Of a stretch of 5,316 nucleotides of DNA, positions 1-5,316 are shown one piece after another. The stretch spans positions 1 to 5,316 of the forward strand of contig JACZWD010000179.1 of assembly GCA_022572335.1 (NCBI GenBank). Reading direction: 5' to 3'. The position numbers and the translations under genes are program-made. The notes under the pieces are model-generated. The model had not been told where the DNA came from. It did not search any database and was given only the letters and a program-made list of their open reading frames with translations. Source of the DNA: Pseudomonadota bacterium (GTDB lineage: Bacteria; Pseudomonadota; Alphaproteobacteria; Rhodospirillales; 2-02-FULL-58-16). Position 1 is the first letter of the stretch. Each line of letters starts with the position of its first letter.

Positions 1-186
1 AAAAAAATCAGTAAATTCTTACAAAAAAAAACGCCTCGGGGATGGCCGGAATACATCGACAAGTTAAAACGGCTCGAGAACATCAGGGTGCTCGTAGGCG
101 ACCCCAACCGGGAGGTCCGGGACGGGATCCGGGGCGGCCTGGTTCCTTCGTGGAACCCGCCGTCCCCGTGGGTATGTCGCACCTGA
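1..186 (+). pseudogene. Possible relic of a response-regulator receiver domain
   Basis: Frame 1 is open from the window edge to a TGA at 184-186. Codons between 61 and 141 carry G or C at 24 of 27 third positions, as in the real genes of this window. They read RLENIRVLVGDPNREVRDGI, then RGGL. This resembles the first beta strand, acidic loop and first helix of CheY-like receivers (hydrophobic strand, D-x-N, then a VR-x-x-(I/L) helix). After about residue 47 the frame changes character (VPSWNPPSPW) and stops. No frame continues with a phosphoacceptor Asp region, a DNA-binding domain or another output domain. No ATG, GTG or TTG start precedes the similarity in frame; the first is the GTG at 88. 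I read it as a truncated or frameshifted remnant. A chance resemblance remains possible because the match is only about 20 residues. Confidence 0.3.
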
Positions 187-223
187 TGGGCCCATGCGGG
201 AGATTTTGGCTCTAACCGTGCGT

Positions 224-230
224 AGAAGGG
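224..230 (+). promoter_or_regulatory. Shine-Dalgarno site of the GGDEF-EAL gene
   Basis: AGAAGGG lies 7 bases before the ATG at 238 and supports that start. No convincing -35/-10 pair could be recognised upstream, so the promoter of this gene is unassigned. A TAA in another frame overlaps the ATG (TAATG at 236-240), but the frame it closes has only a 14-codon ATG reading, so I see no translational coupling to a real gene. Confidence 0.6.
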
Positions 231-237
231 TAGGCTA

Positions 238-2343
238 ATGTTCAAACTTCTCCGGCATTTTTCCATTACCAGCGCAATCGCCATCCTCGCGGTTACCGTC
301 GTGCTGGTGATCCTTTACCGGCACAACGCCATGGACAACCTCGTCGACATAGCGGAGAGGCAGAATGTGGCGTTGGCCCGCTCGTTCGCCAATACCATCT
401 GGCCGCAATTCTCTGCTTATGTAGGCTCGGTCCCGGGGCTCGATGGGGACGCCCTGCGGGTGCGCCCGGAAACGCGGCAAATCCATGTAGCCCTGATGAC
501 ACTCACCGCCGGACTACCGGTGCTCAAGGTCAAGATCTATAACCTGGACGGGCTCACCGTGTTTTCGTCGCAAGCGAGCCAGATCGGGGAGGACAAGAGC
601 AACGATCGCAGATTTTTTGCCGCCGCACGCGCGGGGAGACCGTCAAGCAAGATGGCCCACAGGGAGAAATTCAGCGCCTTTTCCGGCGAAGTCGTGAACC
701 GGGATCTGGTGGAAAGCTATCTCCCGATCCGGCGCGGCGACGGTCCGGTGGAGGGCGTCTTCGAACTGTATTCGGACGTGACTCCGTTAATCGGCGAGAT
801 CGAGCGTTCCACGCGCAGACTCGTTATCGGCTTTTTGCTGATTTTCGGGGTGTTGTACGGGGCGCTGTTCCTGATCGTCCGCCGCGCCGACCGCATCCTC
901 AAGCGGCAATACGTCGACGTCCTCCAGGGCGAGGAAAGGATTGCCGCCAAGAACGCCGCGCTTGAGCGCGAAATCGCCGAGCGCAAGCGGGCCGAAGCGG
1001 ATATCGAGCGCCTGGCGCTGCACGATAGCCTGACCGATCTGCCCAACCGCCTCCTGTTCCACGACCGGCTGCAAATCGCGGTGGCCCAGGTGGAACGGAC
1101 GGACCGCTCGCTGGCCCTTCTGTTCCTTGACCTGGATGACTTCAAGGATGTCAACGACACCCTGGGGCACGCCGCCGGCGATGAGCTGCTTAAGGCGGTC
1201 GCCGAGCGTCTCAAGTCCTATCTGCGCGGCAGCGACACCGTGGCACGGAACAACACCACCCTGGCCCGACTCGGCGGTGACGAGTTCACGATCCTTCTCA
1301 CCGACCTCTCCGACCCCGTGGGCGCCGCGACGGTGGCGGATCGCATCATCGAAGACCTGTCGCGACCGTTCTCGGTCGGCGGCAACGTGATCCACACCGG
1401 CGTCTGCATCGGGATCGCCGTCTACCCGAGTCACGGCGACACCCCGGAGGAACTGTTGAAGATGGCGGACCTGGCGCTCTACCGGTGCAAGGCCGAGGGG
1501 CGGAACAGGTACCATTTCTACAACGAGCAGATGGAAACCGAGATCCTGGCCCGCAAGGACCTGGAGCGGGATCTGCGTGCGGCCTTGGCCGCGGGCCAGT
1601 TGTCGCTGGTCTACCAACCCCAGATGGAAGTCAAGAGCGGCGCCATGGTCGGCGTGGAAGCCCTGCTGCGCTGGAACCACCCCGAGCGCGGTTTCATCCC
1701 GCCCGTCGAATTCATCCCCGTCGCCGAGGCCATCGGCGCCATCGTTCCCATCGGGGAATGGGTGCTGCGCCAGGCCTGCGCGCAGAACAAGGCCTGGCAA
1801 GAGGCCGGGCTGCCGGCCTTTGCGGTGGCGGTCAACCTTTCGGCCGTGCAGTTCCGCCAGGAGGACCTGGTGGCGACCGTGCACGACGCCCTGCAGAAGA
1901 CCGGCCTCGATTCCGCCTATTTGCACATAGAGATCACGGAATCCGTTTTCATGCAGGATGGGGCGCGCGAGGTCCTGCTCGACTTCCGCCGCAGCGGCAT
2001 CGCCATCTCGCTCGACGACTTCGGTACCGGGTATTCGTCCTTGAGCTACCTGACGCGGTTCCCCGTCGACAAGATCAAGCTGGATCGCAGTTTCGTCCGC
2101 GACATCGCGCACGACACCAGCAACGCCGCCATCATCAAGGCGGTGGTCAACCTCGGGCACAGCCTCGGCATGCGGGTCAACGTCGAAGGGGTGGAGACCG
2201 GGGAGGTGCTGAGTATCCTCAGTTCCTACGGCGTCGACGAGGTTCAGGGGTACTATTACAGCCACCCACTCGCCGCCGACGCCGTTGCCGAATTCCTGGC
2301 CAAAATCGCCGCGTCGTCCAACCACGTGGCAACCCGGGCTTAG
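238..2343 (+). CDS. Membrane-anchored GGDEF-EAL c-di-GMP enzyme
   Basis: This 701-residue protein is predicted to make and/or degrade cyclic di-GMP at the inner membrane. Order of parts: transmembrane helix at about 9-28; periplasmic region 29-194 containing an IYNLDG strand (100-105) followed by VFSS, a pattern seen in Cache-like sensor domains; second helix at about 195-214; charged, probably coiled-coil linker about 219-258; GGDEF domain about 259-430; EAL domain about 442-690. No HAMP domain is evident. In the GGDEF domain, D298, N306, D315 and GGDEF at 346-350 match the metal- and GTP-binding positions of PleD, and R330-x-x-D333 matches its inhibitory I-site. Seven extra residues lie between I-site and GGDEF. 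In the EAL domain, Q460, E474 (EAL), R478, N533, E565, E568, D593, D594, K614, E650 and Q670 match the RocR catalytic set, so phosphodiesterase activity is likely. Which activity dominates, and what the sensor region binds, cannot be told from sequence. The start at 238 is supported by AGAAGGG 7 bases upstream and by the membrane anchor beginning at residue 9. Confidence 0.93.
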   Translation: MFKLLRHFSITSAIAILAVTVVLVILYRHNAMDNLVDIAERQNVALARSFANTIWPQFSAYVGSVPGLDGDALRVRPETRQIHVALMTLTAGLPVLKVKIYNLDGLTVFSSQASQIGEDKSNDRRFFAAARAGRPSSKMAHREKFSAFSGEVVNRDLVESYLPIRRGDGPVEGVFELYSDVTPLIGEIERSTRRLVIGFLLIFGVLYGALFLIVRRADRILKRQYVDVLQGEERIAAKNAALEREIAERKRAEADIERLALHDSLTDLPNRLLFHDRLQIAVAQVERTDRSLALLFLDLDDFKDVNDTLGHAAGDELLKAVAERLKSYLRGSDTVARNNTTLARLGGDEFTILLTDLSDPVGAATVADRIIEDLSRPFSVGGNVIHTGVCIGIAVYPSHGDTPEELLKMADLALYRCKAEGRNRYHFYNEQMETEILARKDLERDLRAALAAGQLSLVYQPQMEVKSGAMVGVEALLRWNHPERGFIPPVEFIPVAEAIGAIVPIGEWVLRQACAQNKAWQEAGLPAFAVAVNLSAVQFRQEDLVATVHDALQKTGLDSAYLHIEITESVFMQDGAREVLLDFRRSGIAISLDDFGTGYSSLSYLTRFPVDKIKLDRSFVRDIAHDTSNAAIIKAVVNLGHSLGMRVNVEGVETGEVLSILSSYGVDEVQGYYYSHPLAADAVAEFLAKIAASSNHVATRA

Positions 2344-2464
2344 CCCGCCCACCGTCGCCGCCGCCCTGGTACTACGGGATTCGAGGCGGCGCCGCGGGCG
2401 CCCGGGACGCGGCCTTGCGGCGCGCAACCCGACGTCGGCCGTCCGCCCCCGCCGCCTTCCCCGA
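2344..2464. other. Intergenic stretch with GC-rich stem-loops
   Basis: No gene is supported here. Inverted repeats are present: CGGGC/GCCCG (2335-2339 and 2343-2347) straddles the stop codon of the GGDEF-EAL gene with a 3-base loop, and CGCCGCC/GGCGGCG (2356-2362 and 2385-2391) encloses CCC/GGG (2364-2366 and 2376-2378). Either could help end transcription, but neither is followed by a run of T, so I do not call an intrinsic terminator. In DNA this GC-rich, short inverted repeats are expected by chance. Confidence 0.35.
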
Positions 2465-2493
2465 TTGACGCGGTGCAGCAGGCCCGATATAAG
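2465..2493 (+). promoter_or_regulatory. Predicted sigma-70 type promoter of serC-serA
   Basis: TTGACG (2465-2470) and TATAAG (2488-2493) are separated by exactly 17 bases, and each matches the consensus at five of six positions. TATAAG stands out in a very GC-rich neighbourhood. Transcription would begin near 2499-2501, just before the first leader hairpin, giving a leader of about 55 bases. The serine genes would therefore be transcribed independently of the upstream GGDEF-EAL gene. Confidence 0.7.
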
Positions 2494-2499
2494 CGCGGC

Positions 2500-2554
2500 G
2501 GGCCACGGCCCCCCAACGGGCCGCAGCCCTTCTGCAAGGAAGGGAGACTCGATC
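2500..2554 (+). promoter_or_regulatory. Structured 5' leader of serC, candidate serC RNA motif
   Basis: Two perfect 6-bp hairpins occur in tandem between the predicted transcription start and the GTG of serC. Hairpin 1 is CGGCCC (2506-2511), loop CCCAAC, GGGCCG (2518-2523). Hairpin 2 is CCCTTC (2527-2532), loop TGCAAG, GAAGGG (2539-2544). The 3' arm of hairpin 2 lies inside the Shine-Dalgarno region (AAGGAAGGGAG, 2536-2546), so folding should limit ribosome access. From memory, a conserved RNA named the serC motif (Rfam serC, RF00517 as I recall) is described upstream of alphaproteobacterial serC-serA operons; position and gene context agree, but I could not run the covariance model. No ligand can be inferred. 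No T-run follows either stem, so control of translation initiation is more likely than termination. Confidence 0.5.
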
Positions 2555-3730
2555 GTGAACACGCCCTTGCGGCCGGACGTTCGGCCCGCCAAGCCCCAAT
2601 TTTCCTCGGGTCCCTGCGCCAAGCGCCCCGGCTGGTCGCTTGAGGCCCTTGCCGGGGCCGTTGTCGGCCGCTCGCACCGCTGCCCCGCCAGCGTGGCCAA
2701 GCTGGCCGCCGTGATCGAGAAGTCACGGGCCATCCTCGGCCTGCCCGCCGGCCACCGCATGGCCATCGTGCCGGCCTCGGACACCGGCGCCATGGAGATG
2801 GCCCTGTGGTCCCTTCTCGGCCCGCGCGGCGTCGATGCGCTGGCGTGGGAGAGTTTCGGCTCGCTCTGGGCCGCCGACGTGACCGGGCAGCTCGGGCTCG
2901 AAGACGTGCGCGTCCTCGCGGCCGACTACGGGGCGCTTCCGGACCTGTCCCAGGTGGATTTCTCCCGCGACGTGGTGTTCACCTGGAACGGCACCACGTC
3001 CGGCGTCCGCGTCCCCGGCGCCGGGTGGATTCCTTCTGCGCGCCAGGGCCTGACCATCTGCGACGCCACGTCGGCCGTCTTCGCCATGGACCTGCCCTGG
3101 GACAAGCTCGACGTGGTCACCTATTCCTGGCAGAAGGTCCTGGGCGGCGAGGGCCAGCACGGCATGCTGATCCTCGGCCCCCGCGCCGTCGAGCGGCTGG
3201 AAAGCCACACCCCGCCCTGGCCCATGCCCAAGATCTTCCGCCTGACCGAGGGCGGCACGCTGATCGACGGCCTGTTCAAAGGCCGGACCATCAACACGCC
3301 GTCCATGCTGGCGGTGGAGGATGCGCTGGACGCCCTCGGTTGGGCCGGGACCATCGGCGGGCTGCCGGCGCTGATCGCCCGCTCCGAGGCCAATTTCCAG
3401 GCCATCGCCGGGTGGGTCGGGCGCACGCCGTGGGTCGACTTCCTGGCCGCCGATCCGGCCACCCGGTCGTGCACGTCGGTGTGCCTGAAGCTCGCCGGCG
3501 GGGCGCCCACGGGGCGCGGGCGCGAAGACCAGGCGGCGGCGGCCAGGCGCATCGCCGGGCTCCTGGAGGACGAAGGGGTGGCCTTCGACATAAACGCCTA
3601 TCGCGACGCGCCGCCGGGCCTGCGCATCTGGGCCGGGGCGACGGTGGAACGTGCCGACCTGGAGGCCCTGTTCCCGTGGCTGGACTGGGCCTATGCGGCG
3701 ACGGCGGCGCAAACGCCGGCCGAGGCGTGA
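2555..3730 (+). CDS. serC: Phosphoserine aminotransferase (EC 2.6.1.52)
   Basis: SerC is a cytoplasmic PLP enzyme that transfers the amino group of glutamate to 3-phosphohydroxypyruvate, giving O-phospho-L-serine, the second step of serine synthesis. Related enzymes also act in pyridoxine synthesis. From the GTG at 2555 it has 391 residues, normal for the alphaproteobacterial/methanosarcinal subtype (TIGR01365-like). Visible markers: FSSGPCAKRPGW at 16-27; GRSHR at 38-42; SDTGAME in the cofactor-phosphate region; TWNGTTSG; D170 in CDATS, expected to contact the PLP pyridine nitrogen; K194 in TYSWQK, the expected Schiff-base lysine, followed by GGEGQHGM; and GRTINTPSMLAVED in the C-terminal half. 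The frame is open further upstream, but that part is low-complexity Arg/Pro sequence, contains the promoter, and lacks homology; GTG 2555 has a strong AAGGAAGGGAG 8 bases before it. serA follows after 10 bases. Confidence 0.96.
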   Translation: MNTPLRPDVRPAKPQFSSGPCAKRPGWSLEALAGAVVGRSHRCPASVAKLAAVIEKSRAILGLPAGHRMAIVPASDTGAMEMALWSLLGPRGVDALAWESFGSLWAADVTGQLGLEDVRVLAADYGALPDLSQVDFSRDVVFTWNGTTSGVRVPGAGWIPSARQGLTICDATSAVFAMDLPWDKLDVVTYSWQKVLGGEGQHGMLILGPRAVERLESHTPPWPMPKIFRLTEGGTLIDGLFKGRTINTPSMLAVEDALDALGWAGTIGGLPALIARSEANFQAIAGWVGRTPWVDFLAADPATRSCTSVCLKLAGGAPTGRGREDQAAAARRIAGLLEDEGVAFDINAYRDAPPGLRIWAGATVERADLEALFPWLDWAYAATAAQTPAEA

Positions 3731-3736
3731 GGAAAG
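3729..3736 (+). promoter_or_regulatory. Shine-Dalgarno site of serA overlapping the serC stop
   Basis: GAGGAAAG begins inside the TGA stop of serC (3728-3730). Its AGGA core (3730-3733) ends 7 bases before the GTG at 3741. The overlap suggests that ribosomes finishing serC can reinitiate on serA, so expression of the two would be coupled. It also fixes GTG 3741 as the start, rather than the first in-frame ATG at 3768. Confidence 0.7.
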
Positions 3737-3740
3737 CGTC

Positions 3741-5316
3741 GTGGCGAAAGTCCTGATTGCCGACCAGATGAGCCCCCGCGCGGCGGAGATCTTTGCCGAG
3801 CGCGGCATCTCCGTCGACGTCGAGCCGGGCCTGGCGGCGGACGCGCTCAAGGCCCGTATCGGCCCCTATGACGGCCTGGTCGTGCGCTCGGCCACCAAGG
3901 TCGACGTCGACCTCCTGGAGGCGGCGGAGAACCTGCAGGTCATCGGCCGCGCCGGCATCGGCGTCGACAACATCGACATCGCCGCCGCCACCCAGCGCGG
4001 CGTCGTCGTGATGAACACGCCGTTCGGCAACGCCATCACCACCGCCGAGCACGCCATCGCCATGATCCTGGCGCTGGCCCGCCAGATTCCCCAGGCCAAC
4101 GCCTCCACCCACCAGGGCAAGTGGGAGAAGCTGCGCTTCATGGGCGTCGAGGTGACCGGCAAGACCCTGGGCATCATCGGCTGCGGCAACATCGGCTCCG
4201 TCGTCGCCGACCGGGCCCAGGGCCTGAAGATGCGGGTGATCGCGTATGACCCGTACCTGTCGGCCGAGCGCGCCCAGGACCTGGGCGTGGAGAAGGTGGA
4301 CCTGGAGGCGCTGTTCGCCCGCTCCGACTTCGTCAGCCTGCACACGCCGCTGACCGACGCCACCCGCGACATCATCGACGCCGACGCCATCGCCCGGATG
4401 AAACGGGGCGTGCGCATCGTCAACTGCGCCCGCGGCGGCCTGATCGTGGAAGAGGACCTGAAGGCGGCCCTGGAAAGCGGCCACGTGGCGGCCGCCGCGC
4501 TCGACGTTTTCGCCAAGGAGCCGGCGACGGAGAACGTTCTGTTCGGCATGGAGCAGGTGGTGGCGACGCCCCATCTCGGCGCCGCCACCACGGAGGCCCA
4601 GGAGAAGGTGGCCATCCAGGTGGCCGAGCAGATGGCGGACTACCTGCTCACCGGCGCCGTGGTCAACGCCCTCAACATGCCTTCGGTGAGCGCCGAGGAG
4701 GCGCCCCGGCTGCGGCCGTACATGACCCTGGCCGAGCAGCTCGGCAGCTTCGCCGGACAGGTGACGGAAACCGCGATCAAGGCCGTCACCATCGAATACC
4801 AGGGCCATGTGGCGGAGCTCAACACCAAGCCCCTGACCGCCATCGCGCTCAAGGGCCTGCTGTCGCCGCTGCTCGAATCGGTCAACATGGTCAGCGCCCC
4901 GGCCATCGCCAAGGAGCGCAACATCGCCGTCACCGAGGTCACCCGCGAGCGCGCCGGCGCCTATCAGACCCTGATCAAGCTCACGGTGACCACCGAGACC
5001 CAGACCCGCGGCCTGGCGGGGACCCTGTTCACCGACGAAAAGTCCCGCATCGTCGAGATCAAGGGCATTCCCATGGACGCGGCGCTGGGGCCGCGCATGC
5101 TGTTCATCACCAACCACGACAAGCCCGGGGTCATCGGCGCCCTGGGCACGACCCTGGGCGACGCCGGCATCAACATCGCGACGTTCAACCTGGGCCGCAG
5201 CGCGCCCGGCGGCGACGCCATCACCCTGATCGAGGTCGACCAGGCCCCCGGCGAAGACGTGCTGGAAAAGGTGCGCGCCCTGCCCCACGTGGTGCGGGTC
5301 AAGCCGCTCAGGTTCT
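3741..5316 (+). CDS. serA: D-3-phosphoglycerate dehydrogenase, cut at window edge (EC 1.1.1.95)
   Basis: SerA oxidises 3-phosphoglycerate to 3-phosphohydroxypyruvate with NAD+, the committed step of serine synthesis; SerC then uses the product. From GTG 3741 there are 525 full codons and one further base (T) before the window ends. The last residues, VVRVKPLRF, look like a natural C-terminus, and long-type enzymes are about this length, so the stop probably starts at 5316. The start reads VAKVLIADQMSP, typical of the family. Landmarks: GRAGIGVDNID in the substrate domain; Rossmann motif G147-x-G149-x-x-G152; catalytic R231 (NCARGG), E260 (DVFAKEP) and H278 (TPHLGAAT), with the same spacing as in the M. 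tuberculosis enzyme; an intervening domain at about 318-450; and a C-terminal ACT domain from about 453 (LFITNHDKPGVIG). This is the long form with both regulatory domains, so feedback inhibition by serine is plausible but is an inference. Confidence 0.97.
   Translation, partial: MAKVLIADQMSPRAAEIFAERGISVDVEPGLAADALKARIGPYDGLVVRSATKVDVDLLEAAENLQVIGRAGIGVDNIDIAAATQRGVVVMNTPFGNAITTAEHAIAMILALARQIPQANASTHQGKWEKLRFMGVEVTGKTLGIIGCGNIGSVVADRAQGLKMRVIAYDPYLSAERAQDLGVEKVDLEALFARSDFVSLHTPLTDATRDIIDADAIARMKRGVRIVNCARGGLIVEEDLKAALESGHVAAAALDVFAKEPATENVLFGMEQVVATPHLGAATTEAQEKVAIQVAEQMADYLLTGAVVNALNMPSVSAEEAPRLRPYMTLAEQLGSFAGQVTETAIKAVTIEYQGHVAELNTKPLTAIALKGLLSPLLESVNMVSAPAIAKERNIAVTEVTRERAGAYQTLIKLTVTTETQTRGLAGTLFTDEKSRIVEIKGIPMDAALGPRMLFITNHDKPGVIGALGTTLGDAGINIATFNLGRSAPGGDAITLIEVDQAPGEDVLEKVRALPHVVRVKPLRF

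Noticed and set aside
20..60. Possible minus-strand intrinsic terminator (T-tract opposite 22-31)
   Set aside because: The sequence that would precede the T-tract on that strand does not form a convincing stem, and no minus-strand gene is visible to the right.
42..215. 57-codon ATG open frame in the left gap
   Set aside because: The translation is Arg/Gly/Pro-rich without motifs, the ATG has no good Shine-Dalgarno, and the third-position GC signature lies in a different frame.
2335..2347. Short hairpin over the GGDEF-EAL stop codon as a terminator
   Set aside because: The stem is only 5 bp with a 3-base loop and no T-run follows. It is recorded only as a feature of the intergenic stretch.
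2285..2554. In-frame upstream extension of serC, starting inside the GGDEF-EAL gene
   Set aside because: The extra 90 residues are Arg/Pro-rich without family similarity and run across the promoter and leader. GTG 2555 has a strong ribosome-binding site and gives the usual length.
787..2793. Long minus-strand open frame (668 codons) opposite the GGDEF-EAL gene
   Set aside because: It is antisense to a gene with intact, ordered catalytic motifs. Its translation is rich in Gly, Arg, Asp, Val and His with no recognisable domain, as expected when high third-position GC removes stops on the opposite strand.
2723..3850. Minus-strand open frame (375 codons) opposite serC
   Set aside because: It has no motifs and biased Arg/Gly/Pro composition, and it lies opposite a complete SerC.
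3291..5288. Long minus-strand open frame (665 codons) opposite serA and the end of serC
   Set aside because: It has low-complexity Gly/Asp/His/Arg-rich composition and covers two well-supported genes on the other strand. It is a high-GC shadow.
238..5316. Functional link between c-di-GMP signalling and serine synthesis
   Set aside because: The genes share orientation only. A separate promoter precedes serC and nothing in the proteins suggests interaction.

Overview
The window is a high-GC bacterial chromosomal segment. It most likely comes from an alphaproteobacterium, and within that class a Rhodospirillales-like lineage is my best guess. Three things point there: strong G/C preference at third codon positions, a SerC of the alphaproteobacterial/archaeal subtype (FSSGPCAKRPGW start, TYSWQK lysine motif) rather than the E. 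coli subtype, and a serC-serA operon preceded by a short structured leader. All genes I can support are on the + strand.

Layout. Positions 1-237 are a gap whose first ~31 bases are very A-rich. One frame of it (about 61-141) has the codon signature of a real gene and resembles the first strand and helix of a response-regulator receiver domain, so it may be a gene relic. Positions 238-2343 encode a 701-residue inner-membrane protein with a periplasmic sensor region, a coiled-coil linker, a GGDEF domain and an EAL domain. The catalytic residues of both c-di-GMP enzymes are present. Positions 2344-2554 separate it from the serine genes and hold a near-consensus sigma-70 type promoter (TTGACG-17 bp-TATAAG) followed by two tandem hairpins, the second containing the serC Shine-Dalgarno sequence. 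serC (2555-3730) and serA (3741 to the right edge) form a tight two-gene operon, both with GTG starts.

Function. SerA oxidises 3-phosphoglycerate to 3-phosphohydroxypyruvate and SerC transaminates it to phosphoserine, so the operon supplies the first two steps of serine synthesis. The upstream c-di-GMP gene looks like a separate transcription unit with a signalling role; nothing in the sequence links it to serine metabolism.

I do not see a new multi-gene system here. The most interesting item is the serC leader, which probably belongs to (or is a variant of) the serC RNA motif already described in Alphaproteobacteria. Next are the insertion in the GGDEF domain between the I-site and the active-site loop, and the receiver-like relic at the left edge.
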